From Epinephelus fuscoguttatus (Eukaryota; Chordata; Actinopteri; Perciformes; Serranidae): a stretch of 64,000 nucleotides of DNA. Both the position numbers and the translations under genes were made by a program. The stretch's first letter is position 1. Each line of letters begins with the position of its first letter. This document shows, in pieces, positions 44,216-56,000 of the stretch. The notes beneath the pieces were generated by a model. That model saw nothing but the letters and a program-made list of their open reading frames with translations. It did no database searches and was not told the origin of the DNA. Location of the stretch: NCBI RefSeq assembly GCF_011397635.1, contig NC_064764.1, positions 39,670,955 to 39,734,954 on the forward strand. Direction: 5' to 3'.

Positions 44216-45020
44216 TAAAGGAAACATGTCAGCACAAGGTAGAGTTCTTGCTGTGGATGAGGGGAAGGGTGAAGGATTTAGGGGGGGGGGGGGTGGACGG
44301 ACCTGCTGGTCTGTGTGGGTTCATGAGAGGAAATGTAATATATACAGTGTGGTGACAGATTTTTTTCTCCATTGTTGTTATTCAGCACTTGTACATGTAA
44401 AGATGTGAAGGTTTGTCTTTGTGGTATTTGTCCCTCCTCCACTGTGATCGAACGACTGAAATGACAGTGACTAGTGTGGAGTTTTACCCAAAGTTGAAGT
44501 CCTGAAATTCAGTTTTGTTTTTTTGTTTTAATGTGCCACCCCAAGATGTTCAGTGGCCCCATCTGACCAGCCCTCTGAAACATTTCTGGGGGCGCCACTG
44601 GCAACCGCCTGTTTGGTGATTTGTCTTGTCGTTGTCAACACGCTTCAGCCATTCTGTGGGTGTGTCTGCAGTAGAAAAGTGTTTGACAATTGATAACTTT
44701 TGTTTGTGTTTCACTACAATGTTGCACCCCGTGCCCCTGCTTTGGTGCAGAACATCAGGGAACTGTCTTGCCAGACTTAAGCCTTATCTTTTGTTGGTAA
44801 ATGTGAGACGTTAGCATCGTGTGTGTGTCTGCATCTTCACAACCAGAAACAAGGAAGTGAGTTCAGTGACCTGCGGGACACTACGATGATCGCTCAAATT
44901 TGTGGAGAAGTTGTGGCAAACTGCAAGGTCGTGCAGGATTCACGGGGAGTGTGGGCAACAATGCAACATCCTGAAGGGGCTGAATAATCAGGCAACAGTT
45001 CAGATATGGTGAAATCAACA
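44216..45020. other. Intergenic DNA between the two genes, nothing recognised
   Basis: A 14-base G run near 44280-44294 is the only low-complexity feature. Confidence 0.4.
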
Positions 45021-45037
45021 GAGCAATGTTAACATGA

Positions 45038-45043
45038 TTTATT
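45038..45043 (-). terminator. Poly(A) signal of VWA8
   Basis: AATAAA on the minus strand (TTTATT on plus), followed on the minus strand by TG-rich sequence. It is the only canonical signal I see within 1.6 kb after the stop codon. Confidence 0.6.
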
Positions 45044-45784
45044 AAAATATTTGTACATTACTTTTACATTCTTTCCACACAGAGTGATAACAATGTACAG
45101 TTAAATAAGATTAAAAAGATTAAATTGTATATGATTTGATATGCTGCTACGCACACTATTAATGCCTACACACCCAAATATGAAGATTCAACTGCAAACA
45201 TATGATGAAGGTGAAATGTCTACAGAGAAACTCGTCCAGTTTTTCCTATGAAGTCACTTTGACGCCTTCGTACGGATCAGCAGAGCGAGAGAAAGAGCAG
45301 CAGAGAGGGTCAGAGGAGACGGAAGTGGATTAAACAGGGACATCCCTCCATCAGAGAGGGATCAATGGAGACTGACAGTCAGCCAGCCTGTTCTATTGAT
45401 CCTATCGGGCCACCATAGCGAGGCGTGAACACCATGCATCACAACCAGGGGCAGAACTGATACAGTATCAGATGCACGTGGCTGCGAGTTGGCACAGATA
45501 AGAAGAATGAATCTGACTGCACAGCATGATGTCACAGAGCAGAGCGGTGAAAACAATGTACACTCACAGGACGGTGTGCAGTTAATCTGTTAACACACAC
45601 AACTATACACACAGAATTTTCCTCGCAGTGGCGAAGGTGTTTGTGTAGAGAAAGAGGAGTGGGAGGTCCTGCGATGAAAGGCGATCTCAGATTCCTTGCA
45701 GGACTGAGACGAGAGCGGGGCGTCACAAGGTCCAGCAGCCAGGAAGGAAAGGGCCTGAGTGTGTTGACATAGATGCTGTAGGAG

Positions 45785-45786
<2 letters not shown>

Positions 45787-45822
<36 letters not shown>
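45787..45822. repeat. (CA)n microsatellite in the VWA8 3' UTR
   Basis: CA run of about 36 bp, TG in the transcript. Confidence 0.95.
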
Positions 45823-45823
<1 letters not shown>

Positions 45824-46556
45824 GACATGGGGTTGTGCAACAGCGGCCGCCTTTAAAGAGCGTGTGCAGTCAGGTGGGAAATTCCCTAGTCACAGTCCCC
45901 ACATTCCAAAGGAGCCGAGTTAATGCCGCTCGTCACATCCAAGTGTCGGTCGGGTGGCGCGTCAGTGTCGCCCTCCCTGCGTGTGTCTGTGCCTTTTTCT
46001 GTGTGACAGACGATAAATGAGGAGGAAGTCCAAATGAGCGCGGCTGCTTGGAGTTCACGACCCCTCCCTTCTCAGTATTCACGACCCAAAACAGGACGAA
46101 GACGTGTGCGTGCGTCAGTCGGCCAAAAACACAAAAACAACAACAGGTTGAGCCGTGCGTTTGATCCCCACATGGGGTCTGAGACAGACTCCAGGCATTC
46201 ATAATACCACTGTAGTTACCAATACAGTCGAGTCATACACAAGATCACATTGTACAGTTCCTATTCCCCGAGGGACACTACAGAGCTAGGTATTATTTCA
46301 CTGTGTCGCACTAACACACTGCTGTTAGATTGTGCTGAAAGGCTTCTGTTAAATAATAAACATAACCGTCTCCTCCCTTCAGGGCGAGTCTTCAGTTCTG
46401 ATACAGCTCGGATAAAGTTAATCTGATACAGAAAGTGGGCTCAGCTCACAACTTGATAACCTTAAACCCAAAGTCTGACAAGTTAAACAGCTTGCAGAAC
46501 AAATTTTGAGGTTTTAAATGAGATAAGAAGTGAGCGTGTGTTTGTTCGCGTCGGTC

Positions 46557-46665
46557 TTAGGCACTGGACAGCATCGTAGACGTGAAGATCTGCTGCAGTA
46601 TTTGCGGGATCTGCTTGGTGTCCATGGCAACGAAGGATCTTCCTGCTGGAAGCGTCTTCTGGAGC
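46557..46665 (-). CDS. vwa8: VWA8 last coding exon
   Basis: 109 nt, acceptor TTTGATTCAG|G. It encodes LQKTLPAGRSFVAMDTKQIP, QILQQIFTSTMLSSA and TAA (46559-46557). The human protein ends in the same way except for the final residue. Confidence 0.95.
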
Positions 46666-49600
46666 CTGAATCAAAGAAAAAAAAGAGTTTGGGGTTAAAA
46701 AGAACTTTAGCAACAGAATCGTTTCCCAAAATAAAAAGACAGACGAGTGCTTGTTTGCTGTGTGAATCGGCACCAGACAGAGGACAGTGTGTGTGAATCA
46801 AAGGGCTGCCTGTCACTCACATGGAGGAGCTTTCCAACAAGACAACACGGCCACTTCCACTGCGACTCAGTCCTTTGAATGAACCCACTACATCTGATGG
46901 GACTCTTTCTATTCATTCTTGCACATTCATCTCCTTCAATGAGCAGTTTGTCCTCCACATGAGGACACACCAGGACAGTCATAGGGACATAAACAGTCTC
47001 TCCAAAACATGGAATTACGTAACTGTGTGGCTTCCCCAAGTTCTTATGCTGGCACGCTTTCATGACATGTGAATCTATCATTCCTCTATGTCCACATTCT
47101 GACTTGAACTCAGAGACTGTACATGGCATAATTCAGTTTTTTGAAGTGGGGTTGTATGGGGTACTTATTCATAGACAGTGTATTACCTACAGTAGATGTC
47201 AGTCAGCACACCCCCAGTTTGGAGAAGCAGGCTGGAGTCTGACATGGAAGCTAAGCAATTGCTGCTGTGGAGGGGTCAGCAACTACATGTACTTTAACCA
47301 CCTTAAAGTCCCACCTAGAAAAAACATTCATTATCAGTTTAAGTGTACACTATATTGAAAGTATTTTCACTGCTTTACCTTAATGTCAGACTGTGATTTC
47401 CGACTAGAAAACAAAGCCGTTATAATGCTCTCTTTAAAGCCAGACTCCATTGAGGAAAAACAGTGATTTAACATCGCTGAACACAGGAGCTGCTGGTTTA
47501 ATAATCAGTTATTTAGTTTGTCATGATTCCCATGGGTCCCTAAAAAGTCTCAAAAGGCACTGAATTCATTTAAACTTTAATCAGTCTTTAAAATGTCTTA
47601 AAAATGCCAAGACATGGGATTTTATGCATTGTTTTTTCTGACACTGCATTGTAAAATCTCAAACTAATGGCTAATTGCCAAGAAAAAAGGCCAAAAAATG
47701 CCAGGTACCAGTTCTGTTTGTAAACTAAACATATACTTAGGTGACAATATTGGAGTAACGTTTTAATTGCTTGATCCACTCCATAAAGTGTTTTTTTTAA
47801 CATCTGAGGTAGATAAACTGACTTAGTCACTGGACCATAAATGTCATGTTTGAATCTGCTTTTACGTCTGGAACCTCCTGTCTACAACAGGCTTGAGACG
47901 CGCCCTCGTTGAGGATTTGGCTCAGATTCCAGAGTTAGTGTCTTATCCTGAAGCCTCCTTAAAGGGGCAATAAGTGAAATTGTTTCACCGCTAGGTTCGC
48001 TGTTGTGCACTGCCTGTAGAGCAAAACAAAGTGTGTCATGAGCCACACCTCCCTCTGCCTCTGCTCTCCAACACCCCCCCCCTCGCCTCGTCTGTGCCGG
48101 CGAGATGAGTGGGGGGGCTCCGCAGGCTCCGCTTCACTCAGCTTCACTCAGCTTCACTCAGCTGCCAGATAAACCCGCTGCTTCTTCCCACATTAACCTG
48201 AATAACAAACCAGGGCTTGGTGCTCCGGTTGGATCCAAACGGAGAGCCGGGGCTAGTTGGGAAGCTAGCAGAGGCTAACTGGCTGTGGCCCTCTGGTCAT
48301 GCTGCAGCTAACGCCAGGGCCACACCGCCCGCAGAAGCGCCGCGAATAGCCTCAAAGCGCCGAGAAGTGAAGGCAGTTTCCTTTTGGCGCCCATGTTAAC
48401 CAACTGTGTCATCCACACTGGCCGTGCCGCGCTGGGAAGCTCCGCGGCAGGCTCTCGATTTGCAGCGATCAGTTCGGCGTCTGGTCTATTTTCTGCGCAA
48501 GCTGCGAGCGAATGTGTCAAGCCAGGCAGTGAAAAACAACAGCTGGGAGCAGAATCGCTTGTCGACGGCATGGAGAAATGCGCATCTGATGTGAACGGAG
48601 GTTCTCCGACGCGCGCGAGAATTTTGGTGCGCTGCGCTTCACAGGCAGTGTGGCCCTGGTGTAATGCTCCGCTAGCCGCTCCCAGCTAGCTCCTGTTTGT
48701 TATTCAGGTTAAAGTGGGAAGAAGCAGCAGGTCTGTCAGGCAGCTGACACTTAAACTGATTTTTCTAGGTGGCTAAAATATATTTTTTTGCTAACCAAGT
48801 CAGTGTTGGACTCCAGCCTGCTCCTCCAAACTGGGGGTGTGCTGACTCACATCTACTGTATAATAAACTGACATATATGAGTACTCCATACGGCCCCACT
48901 CAATAAAATCCAGTCTATCCCTTTCAAGAGTGATTCCTCCTGTAGCTGTTTTCAAGGATCAGAGGCTTCTTTCTTTGCGTCCTCTCCCTCCTCTTCACGG
49001 AGTCATGAGCGGGGTGCAAAACAGGTCATTGTCATTCTGAAGGTCCCTCAGCTCGTGACTGCGTCCTATCCATGAAGCCAGCGGCCCCTCAAAGCAGACA
49101 GAAGAGTGCACTTACCGCTCTTTTGTCCTGCCTGCAAAGCTCAGGACGTAATCTGGGATGTGACACAACAAAGGTCAGCAGGACCAGCAGCAAATGGGAA
49201 CATGAGTAGACCTCAGAGAGACATTGTTCCACTTCACTTTGAAGTCAAGTTGCTCTTTATGGGTTTTGGATGGCCGGCCACAGTCTATATTAACTCTGAG
49301 CGCAGTATCTTATGAAGGATCCTTAATATGAACTAGAGGGCTGTTATTGTTTCATGGTTTTTTGATGTTCAAATGACGGCCATTTTGAGTTTTTTTTATG
49401 CCGGGGTACAGAGAATAAAAGGGTAAATTGCTGCACCCACGTCTTACATCGGTTGGGAAAACCCTGCTGTTTACTCTGGCATCATGTTAGTAACAGTCTT
49501 AGGTAAACAAACATGTAAAACACAGCTGGCAATATGAAGGTCAGCAAAATGATGAAGGTCAAGTCCACGTATCATACGATACATCAATAGGATAATTATT

Positions 49601-52600
49601 GTGACAGGCCTACCTCTGCCCATTTCCTCCTCTCTCTGGCATCTTTCCTTCCCCTCATCTTTTATTTTTGCTTACTTTAATCTTTCCGTTTCTTTGGCTA
49701 CTGCTCTTTTTTCACCCTCTCATTTAACCCTCCCATTTCCTCCTTCGCTTCCTTTAATGGCTCCCTCTACTTGAAGCACCTACAAGGAACTTTAATTTTG
49801 TGTTGATTTAGGCGCCCCCTGTGGACAAAACCAAAATCAAGACTGCCTTTCCCATGAGCACCACTGTCTCATGTCGCAAAGATCTTGGTCTGGCTAGCTT
49901 GTGCATTTGATTCAGAAGTGAGTGAAAGAAAGACACGTTAGCTAGCTTTGTTTTAGCCACCAACATAAATTGATTTAATGCTACCTTTCGAATTCTGAAA
50001 TTCCCCCCATTTGTTAACTGACCGTCCAAGGTTGACGTGTAGTTTTGCCCGTGCTCTACCACTACCCCTTTAGCAAATTTGTGTTTCCTACAATAGCAAA
50101 GGCATGGCCTGCCCAACTCTCCCTCTGATTAGGTGTTACTTGTTGCCTTTGTTGCTTAAGTTAGTTGGGTTTAGGCAAGATAATAGGGATTGGTTAGAGT
50201 AAGAATGTCAGGGTAAGCCAATCAGAGGCAGAAGAAAGCAGACTAGGGTGGGTCATGACTTTTCCTATCCTAGGAAACACAAGTTTGTGTCCCTTTTTGT
50301 TCTAGGAACAATTCTTTCTCTCTCTCTTGCTGATCCTGCCATGGTATCAGCCATAACCACAAAATATAACAACAAGAATAAAATTCTCTAAAGAAAAATC
50401 TCCTCCTGCCTCCTTTTAGCTGGCTAACATACAACTCTTTGCCTGGAAAATGTAAACGTAGGTTCGCTGCGTGCCATAAATCCTTTCGCCTCGTTAGGTG
50501 GGTGAGTCAGACCAGGGGAAAAGCTTTCAGAATAACTACACAGACATAGCCAGACCTCTTGTTGATGGTCTCGTTTAATCATACACTTATACTGAGACTG
50601 TTTCATGATGAGTTATAAACTCCATGTAGCTGCTTTAACTCCACAGAGAGGCCCCCACCTCCACCCCAGTCTCCACCTCCTCACCTTGCAGCCTGATCGC
50701 CGAGGGATCCGATGAAGATGGCGAAGGCGTTGACCTGTGGGTCAGAGGTCAGGACCTGGGCGAAGCGTTCGGGCCGGATGCCATATCGCTCCAGGTTGGC
50801 ATCGCTGAGCACCACCACAAAGTGCTCGTCGGCCTCTTCTCGTGCCAGCTCCTTGATGCTGGTTTCTGTGCCCTCCAGAGTGTAGTCGCCGCTCATGCAG
50901 AACTGAGCGTGGGCATGCATCGTCTACAGGATGAGGGGGAAGGAGAGAGAAGGAGGAGGAGGAAAGAGGCCAGAGAGAGAAGGTTTTACAAGACGTCCAG
51001 GCGTCCCTGACCTCAGGCTTATTATATATTATCCAGTGTATCGCTCAGGTGGAGGAGCTGTTTGCAGTGGCAGCGTATGCGAACGACTCTGAGGTCTGAA
51101 CTCATGGGCTAATTTGCAGTCGTATATCTAAGGGTCAGTCACCCACACTGAAAATATAAAACTGAAGGCCTAGATACCACCAGAGGAAAAACAACAACAA
51201 AAAATTTATGCAACAATTTTCCTGTTAATGAGAAAAAAGATACAACAATACAAACCATTGTTTTCAGTGTAAATAAATGAACATGTCTGGAAATAATCGC
51301 TGTACAAATGGACTGATCCTGAATCTGTACCTTGAGGACTTTGAGTCTCTGCTTGTCATTCTTGGGGACTTTATCCACTCTGACTAGCTCGATGTCGTAG
51401 CCGTCGCCTGAGTGGCCAACAATGTCGTACTGTGTAGAGAAAACAGTTTCAGTAAAAGAAAAACTGACACATGTATTGCAAACTAGCGTAAACCCTGTTG
51501 TTTCACTCTCATACAGAACTTTGAATTGTATGTGTAATAAAGTGCAAATAAAGACACAGGTGTGATGGTGCAAAGACGTCAGGTCGTAACTTATATGAGT
51601 TTATCCTCGCTCCGAGCTGCTCCCACTACAGTATGTTAAACCTGTCAAAAGTGTCCATGCCTCCCATAGACCATCTGTCACAGCTGGCTTACATAAGGCC
51701 GGCTCAGCCTGGCACTGTTGGCTCCACTCTGCTATTTCAGGACTCAGGTATTATGTATAAGGGCTATTTCTAATAAGGGCAGTTATGACTGTGGTGGTCG
51801 AAGGTATGCGACTGTGTGTCTCATCTGTTCATAACACTGTTGCTGGGTAAGAGGCCAGTGTTTTCAAAATGTTTGGTCCAGTTCAGAATCTTTTTTAGAC
51901 TATCTACTCTTCAGTTGGGTATTTACACTCCCCAAGGACCAAAAATGTAAATACAAAATATGATTAAAATCACTTATACTAATGTTCAGAGGTTGTTTTT
52001 GTCCACACCTCTGCTTTGTACATTTCACGCACTCTTCCCCAGTTATTTGAGGACGGTGTGTTTCTGTTGAACAATAAGCTAGTAAAGCAATTTTACCAGA
52101 GGGGGACAGGAAATTTGTGGAAGTATTAACAGCTTTACAAGAAGTTGTGTTATATCGAAGTCTTATAATGTAGCTGACAACACAATCTTTAACTATGTGA
52201 TAGCACCACCAGAAAAGTCTCACAGCTTTATAAAACAACTAACTCCTTCTTGAGTAATGACCTTGTAATACCCTTTTTTTGTTTACTTTTATTTCACAAA
52301 TAAGAAAGAAAGAATAAATTGTGAAGGCAATACCGTCCCCCCAAAAAAGCATTTTAAGTCTTGCGTGTGATTTATCCTGGCTTCATATGAGCAGAGGAAG
52401 AAAGGAGGCTTGTGCTAATAACGTTAGCATGTTGTATTTATTTGGAAAACATGTTTGAGTATAAGTTTTGTCAGTGAATCTTGTGAGCTGTAATGGAGCC
52501 AAATTTTGTAACGTTCCCTTTGTTAAATGTTGCTGTTGTCCCTGGGTTTATATGCGTAGAGGAAAAGTCTGCTAGCTGCTAGGCTAATTTATACAATGTA

Positions 52601-53010
52601 AAATGCCATAGGCTTGTGCTAATAATGTTAGCATGTTGTATTTGTGGGGAAAATGTGTCCATGAAGGTGTCTGTGTGTCTGTGAATGCTGCGAGTTATAG
52701 TGAAGCTGATTTGTGTACTTGTGTTTGAGATCGTCTCTATTAAGCCATGTTTAATGTGTGCTTAACGTGTGTTTTGAATCAACTAAACTTTACAGCACTT
52801 CACAGAAACTCCACTACCGACTAGTGTTTTGGAGGTGTAACTGCAGAGTGACACAGACACACCACCGCACAAGTATACGGCGCCTTAAGACTGCATGTAG
52901 CACAGAGTCACACAGTGAAGTGTGTGTCTTATGAGTTATCAGATGCACTTTTATGTACAGTAACTGGTGTTACCCAAAGAAAGCAGTCACACTGACATGT
53001 GACAAGCAGC

Positions 53011-53053
<43 letters not shown>

Positions 53054-56000
53054 CACTGATATGTGATGAGTATTAGGTTGGGTTGAGTGTCACTTAGGGG
53101 CCAAGAAGTCTGTCTCCCTTCAACTTTTTTACACACTCTCATATCTCTCCCTCTCCCCTCTTCTCTCTGCTCCTCTTCTGCATGATCCCTCTCTCCCGTC
53201 TACAACTGACACCTTAATTTCTGTTCATCAATGGCCCATGAAATGTTGTTTGCTCAAACTAATTGGTTCAAAGTTGAGAAAAGAGCCCCAGCGGCACATC
53301 AAATTAGGCAGTAGCAGGCAGGCAGTGAAGATCACAAGGTTATTCACCAGTGAAAATGTATGTTATTTACACTAATGACAGCCCGGTCAAAGTCAAGCAC
53401 AGTGTGGCTGTCCCGTCCTTGAAGATGTCAGAAGCCACAATAACGCATTCACATGGCAAACCAGCTGGATCATGGACTTGGGTGAAAAAGCAGAAGACTT
53501 TTGCTAAGTTCTCACAATGACCTCAATAAATCTGTGACATTCATTTTACGGATGCTTTTGTCCAAACCGACTTGTGTGACGTTTGCTGTGACAATCTCAC
53601 CTTGAACTTGTGCTCGTAGTTCTCCAGAGCCTCCATGACCATGCACACAGCCTCCATGGAGCGCTCCAGCCTTCCGTCCACGCCGTTGAAGCGGTACATA
53701 CTGCCCGACACGTCGGCTAACACCCGCAAACGCTTGGGCTTCTGCTGCGGAGTGCCCGGCTGTAAACACAAACATTTTGGAAAGAAAATCAGCAGCGACT
53801 AATGACTGAATTAAAGAAAATACCTCCTGTTGAAAGTGCTTTTTGGGATTTAGTGTAGCTCACTTTCAAATAACATTCAACTCGAGGCCAAGATTTCAAT
53901 GTAGACCTTCAGGCCAGACCAAAAATATGCAACGCTTGGAGCTAAATAAGGTGGAAAAACATGGCATGCATATTATGGTTAGTGTGTGTTTCTATGATTA
54001 GTGTGGGAACTATCTCCGTGCTGTGTGTGTTTGTACATGACAGCAGGAGAAATGACTAGAAACTGTGTGTGAGCTCGAGCAGAAACACGAGGTTTCATAA
54101 TAATCTCACACACACCACTGGAATGTATCGTCTCACAGATAGAGGTCAAAATTATGTCTGTGAGGCTGGGTGTGTGTGTGTGTGTGTGTGTGTTTGAAGG
54201 TGTGGCTAGGTGGAGTCTGTTTGTGGAGTGTGGTTTAAATAGTGTAGCAACACACACACACACCTCTGGGTCCAGCTCTCCCCTGCGTTTATATATAGCC
54301 TTCTCTCCAGTCAGTCCATCAATGATTTTAGCATCGTCCAGTTCTCCCAGAGCCTGGTTCTTCAGCCACTGACGCTCCTTCCCTTTAGCCTGAAACACAC
54401 ACACACACACACAAAGTTTGAGCACCAGTCAACCAGATAAACAAACATGTTTCAAAATCTATCTGGGGAAGATGATTTCATGTTGGTGCGGCTCTCTGAG
54501 GCAACAGATTGTGAAATGAGGCAAAGAGAAATCCAGACATTTGTAATCCAGGCTGACACATTACAAACAAGAAAGATTTACAGTACGTACAGTATGAGTA
54601 TACGACAAGGAGCTCATAACCAGCTACACGTACACACATATGTCACCACCACAGAGGCTTAATACAAAATGCCTGGACTTGCAGACTGTGCCGACAAGTT
54701 CCTGGGAAGTCTGTGAGTGGTGCTGACTCTGTAAATCCCCAATTCATCCTGTCCGTGAGGGCCTCGAGCAGACTTTCTGCAGACTTAAAGAGAGTCCGCT
54801 CATGGGTGCAGATTTTTTTACTGTCTTAATTACCCACAATTCATTACAGCACGAATGTGATGCTGTGAACTCTAAATTCTATATATAGTGTTTTTAAATT
54901 CAATTCTCAGTGTATGTCTGATAATAGCATATGAGTCGAGCCCCTGCCCTTCTCTCTGCAACTTCCCTTCTGATAGCTGTTAGCAAATCGAGCACCCTGC
55001 AGAGCAGCATCACGTCTCCCTGACCTGCCGTCATGGACAGACAGGTAACGATAGTGTTTGCCCTCAGCCACTGTTGTGAAATTAAACCAGTTTTAAAACC
55101 AGAGTGTGGACATTTGGTTTCAGCCCAACAAGAACCTTTCCTCTCCCGCTGTGCCCACAGAACAAAAGAGGCAGGAGGCTGGGGTCTCTCATAAGTCCTG
55201 ATGTCATGCTGCTTTTTTATTGTGATCACTTGAAAGGAGGGAGGAAAAGCAACATCACTTTCTCCTGTCGTCAGTTTGCTCCCTGAGGAAGTAGAGCCTC
55301 TTTACAGAGGAGGAGGATAACAAAAGCAGGAACACAATGCGCTCCTCCACACCCACTCTGGGTCACAGTGATCATGGCATTGATAATGTGAACGAAGATG
55401 TTCTTTCACAGAACACGTGATGTGTGTACAAAGGAACACAGATCAGCCCTCATGTCACACACAGCACACGTCTCATGACTGAATGTGACTGATAAGAATC
55501 CACTGATGAAACAATAGCTGTCACTTGTTTGTAGACAGATAGCTGCTGAACACAAAGTACAAATAACTTCAGATTTACAGTGCAAGTTGTGCAAATGGAC
55601 GTGCGTTCAGATAAGCCTGTGTAAAGAATACTTTTGCTAATACTAATATTTTGTTTTGGTTCTCCCACATAAAAAGTATAAAAAAAACCCCTCTGAAAAT
55701 AAAAATACACCATCCTAATTTCTACTCTGTGGCTGAGAACAACATCACACTCTCTGCATAACACACAATAGAAGCTACACTGAACGAGCACCATTCCTCG
55801 ATGATGAAGACTGAATTAAGGTTGAATAAATAGATATAGAGTGTTGTGCGCTGAGGTTGCAAACCACAGGTTGCTGACAGCGTCAGGCCCAGGAAGTATA
55901 CAGTGCTGAATATAGAGAGTGCAGTTTCAGGTTGTAAACTGAACCTGGAGGTTTCTTCCACCCTTGACCATAAACCCTATTATAGCAGATACTACTGCAA

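Larger units (their letters stand above)
45020..46556 (-). other. vwa8: VWA8 3' UTR
   Basis: About 1.5 kb between the stop codon and the candidate poly(A) signal. It contains a (CA)n microsatellite at 45787-45822. The 3' boundary is inferred. Confidence 0.55.
47140..48904. mobile_element. Foldback (long inverted repeat) element in the last VWA8 intron
   Basis: The outer arms 47140-47245 and 48800-48904 are inverted copies (CAGTAGATGTCAGTCAGCAC and CCCCCAGTTTGGAGAAGCAG against their complements). The pairing continues on the left through 47280-47350 (CACCTAGAAAAA, CAGTTTAAGTGT), then jumps to 48155-48215 (TGCTTCTTCCCACATTAACC), opposite a contiguous right arm 48693-48800. So the left arm carries an extra block at about 47350-48155. 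The loop contains a smaller TIR element. Confidence 0.75.
51430..53600 (-). other. VWA8 intron with one repeat and a microsatellite
   Basis: Holds the inverted 204-bp-unit repeat (52385-52850) and (TG)n at 53013-53047. No further exon seen. Confidence 0.5.

Noticed and set aside
48308..48689. Open frames of about 90-100 codons in the GC-rich loop of the foldback element
   Set aside because: The sequence is a short TIR element with inverted ends; the frames are long only because stop codons are rare in GC-rich DNA.
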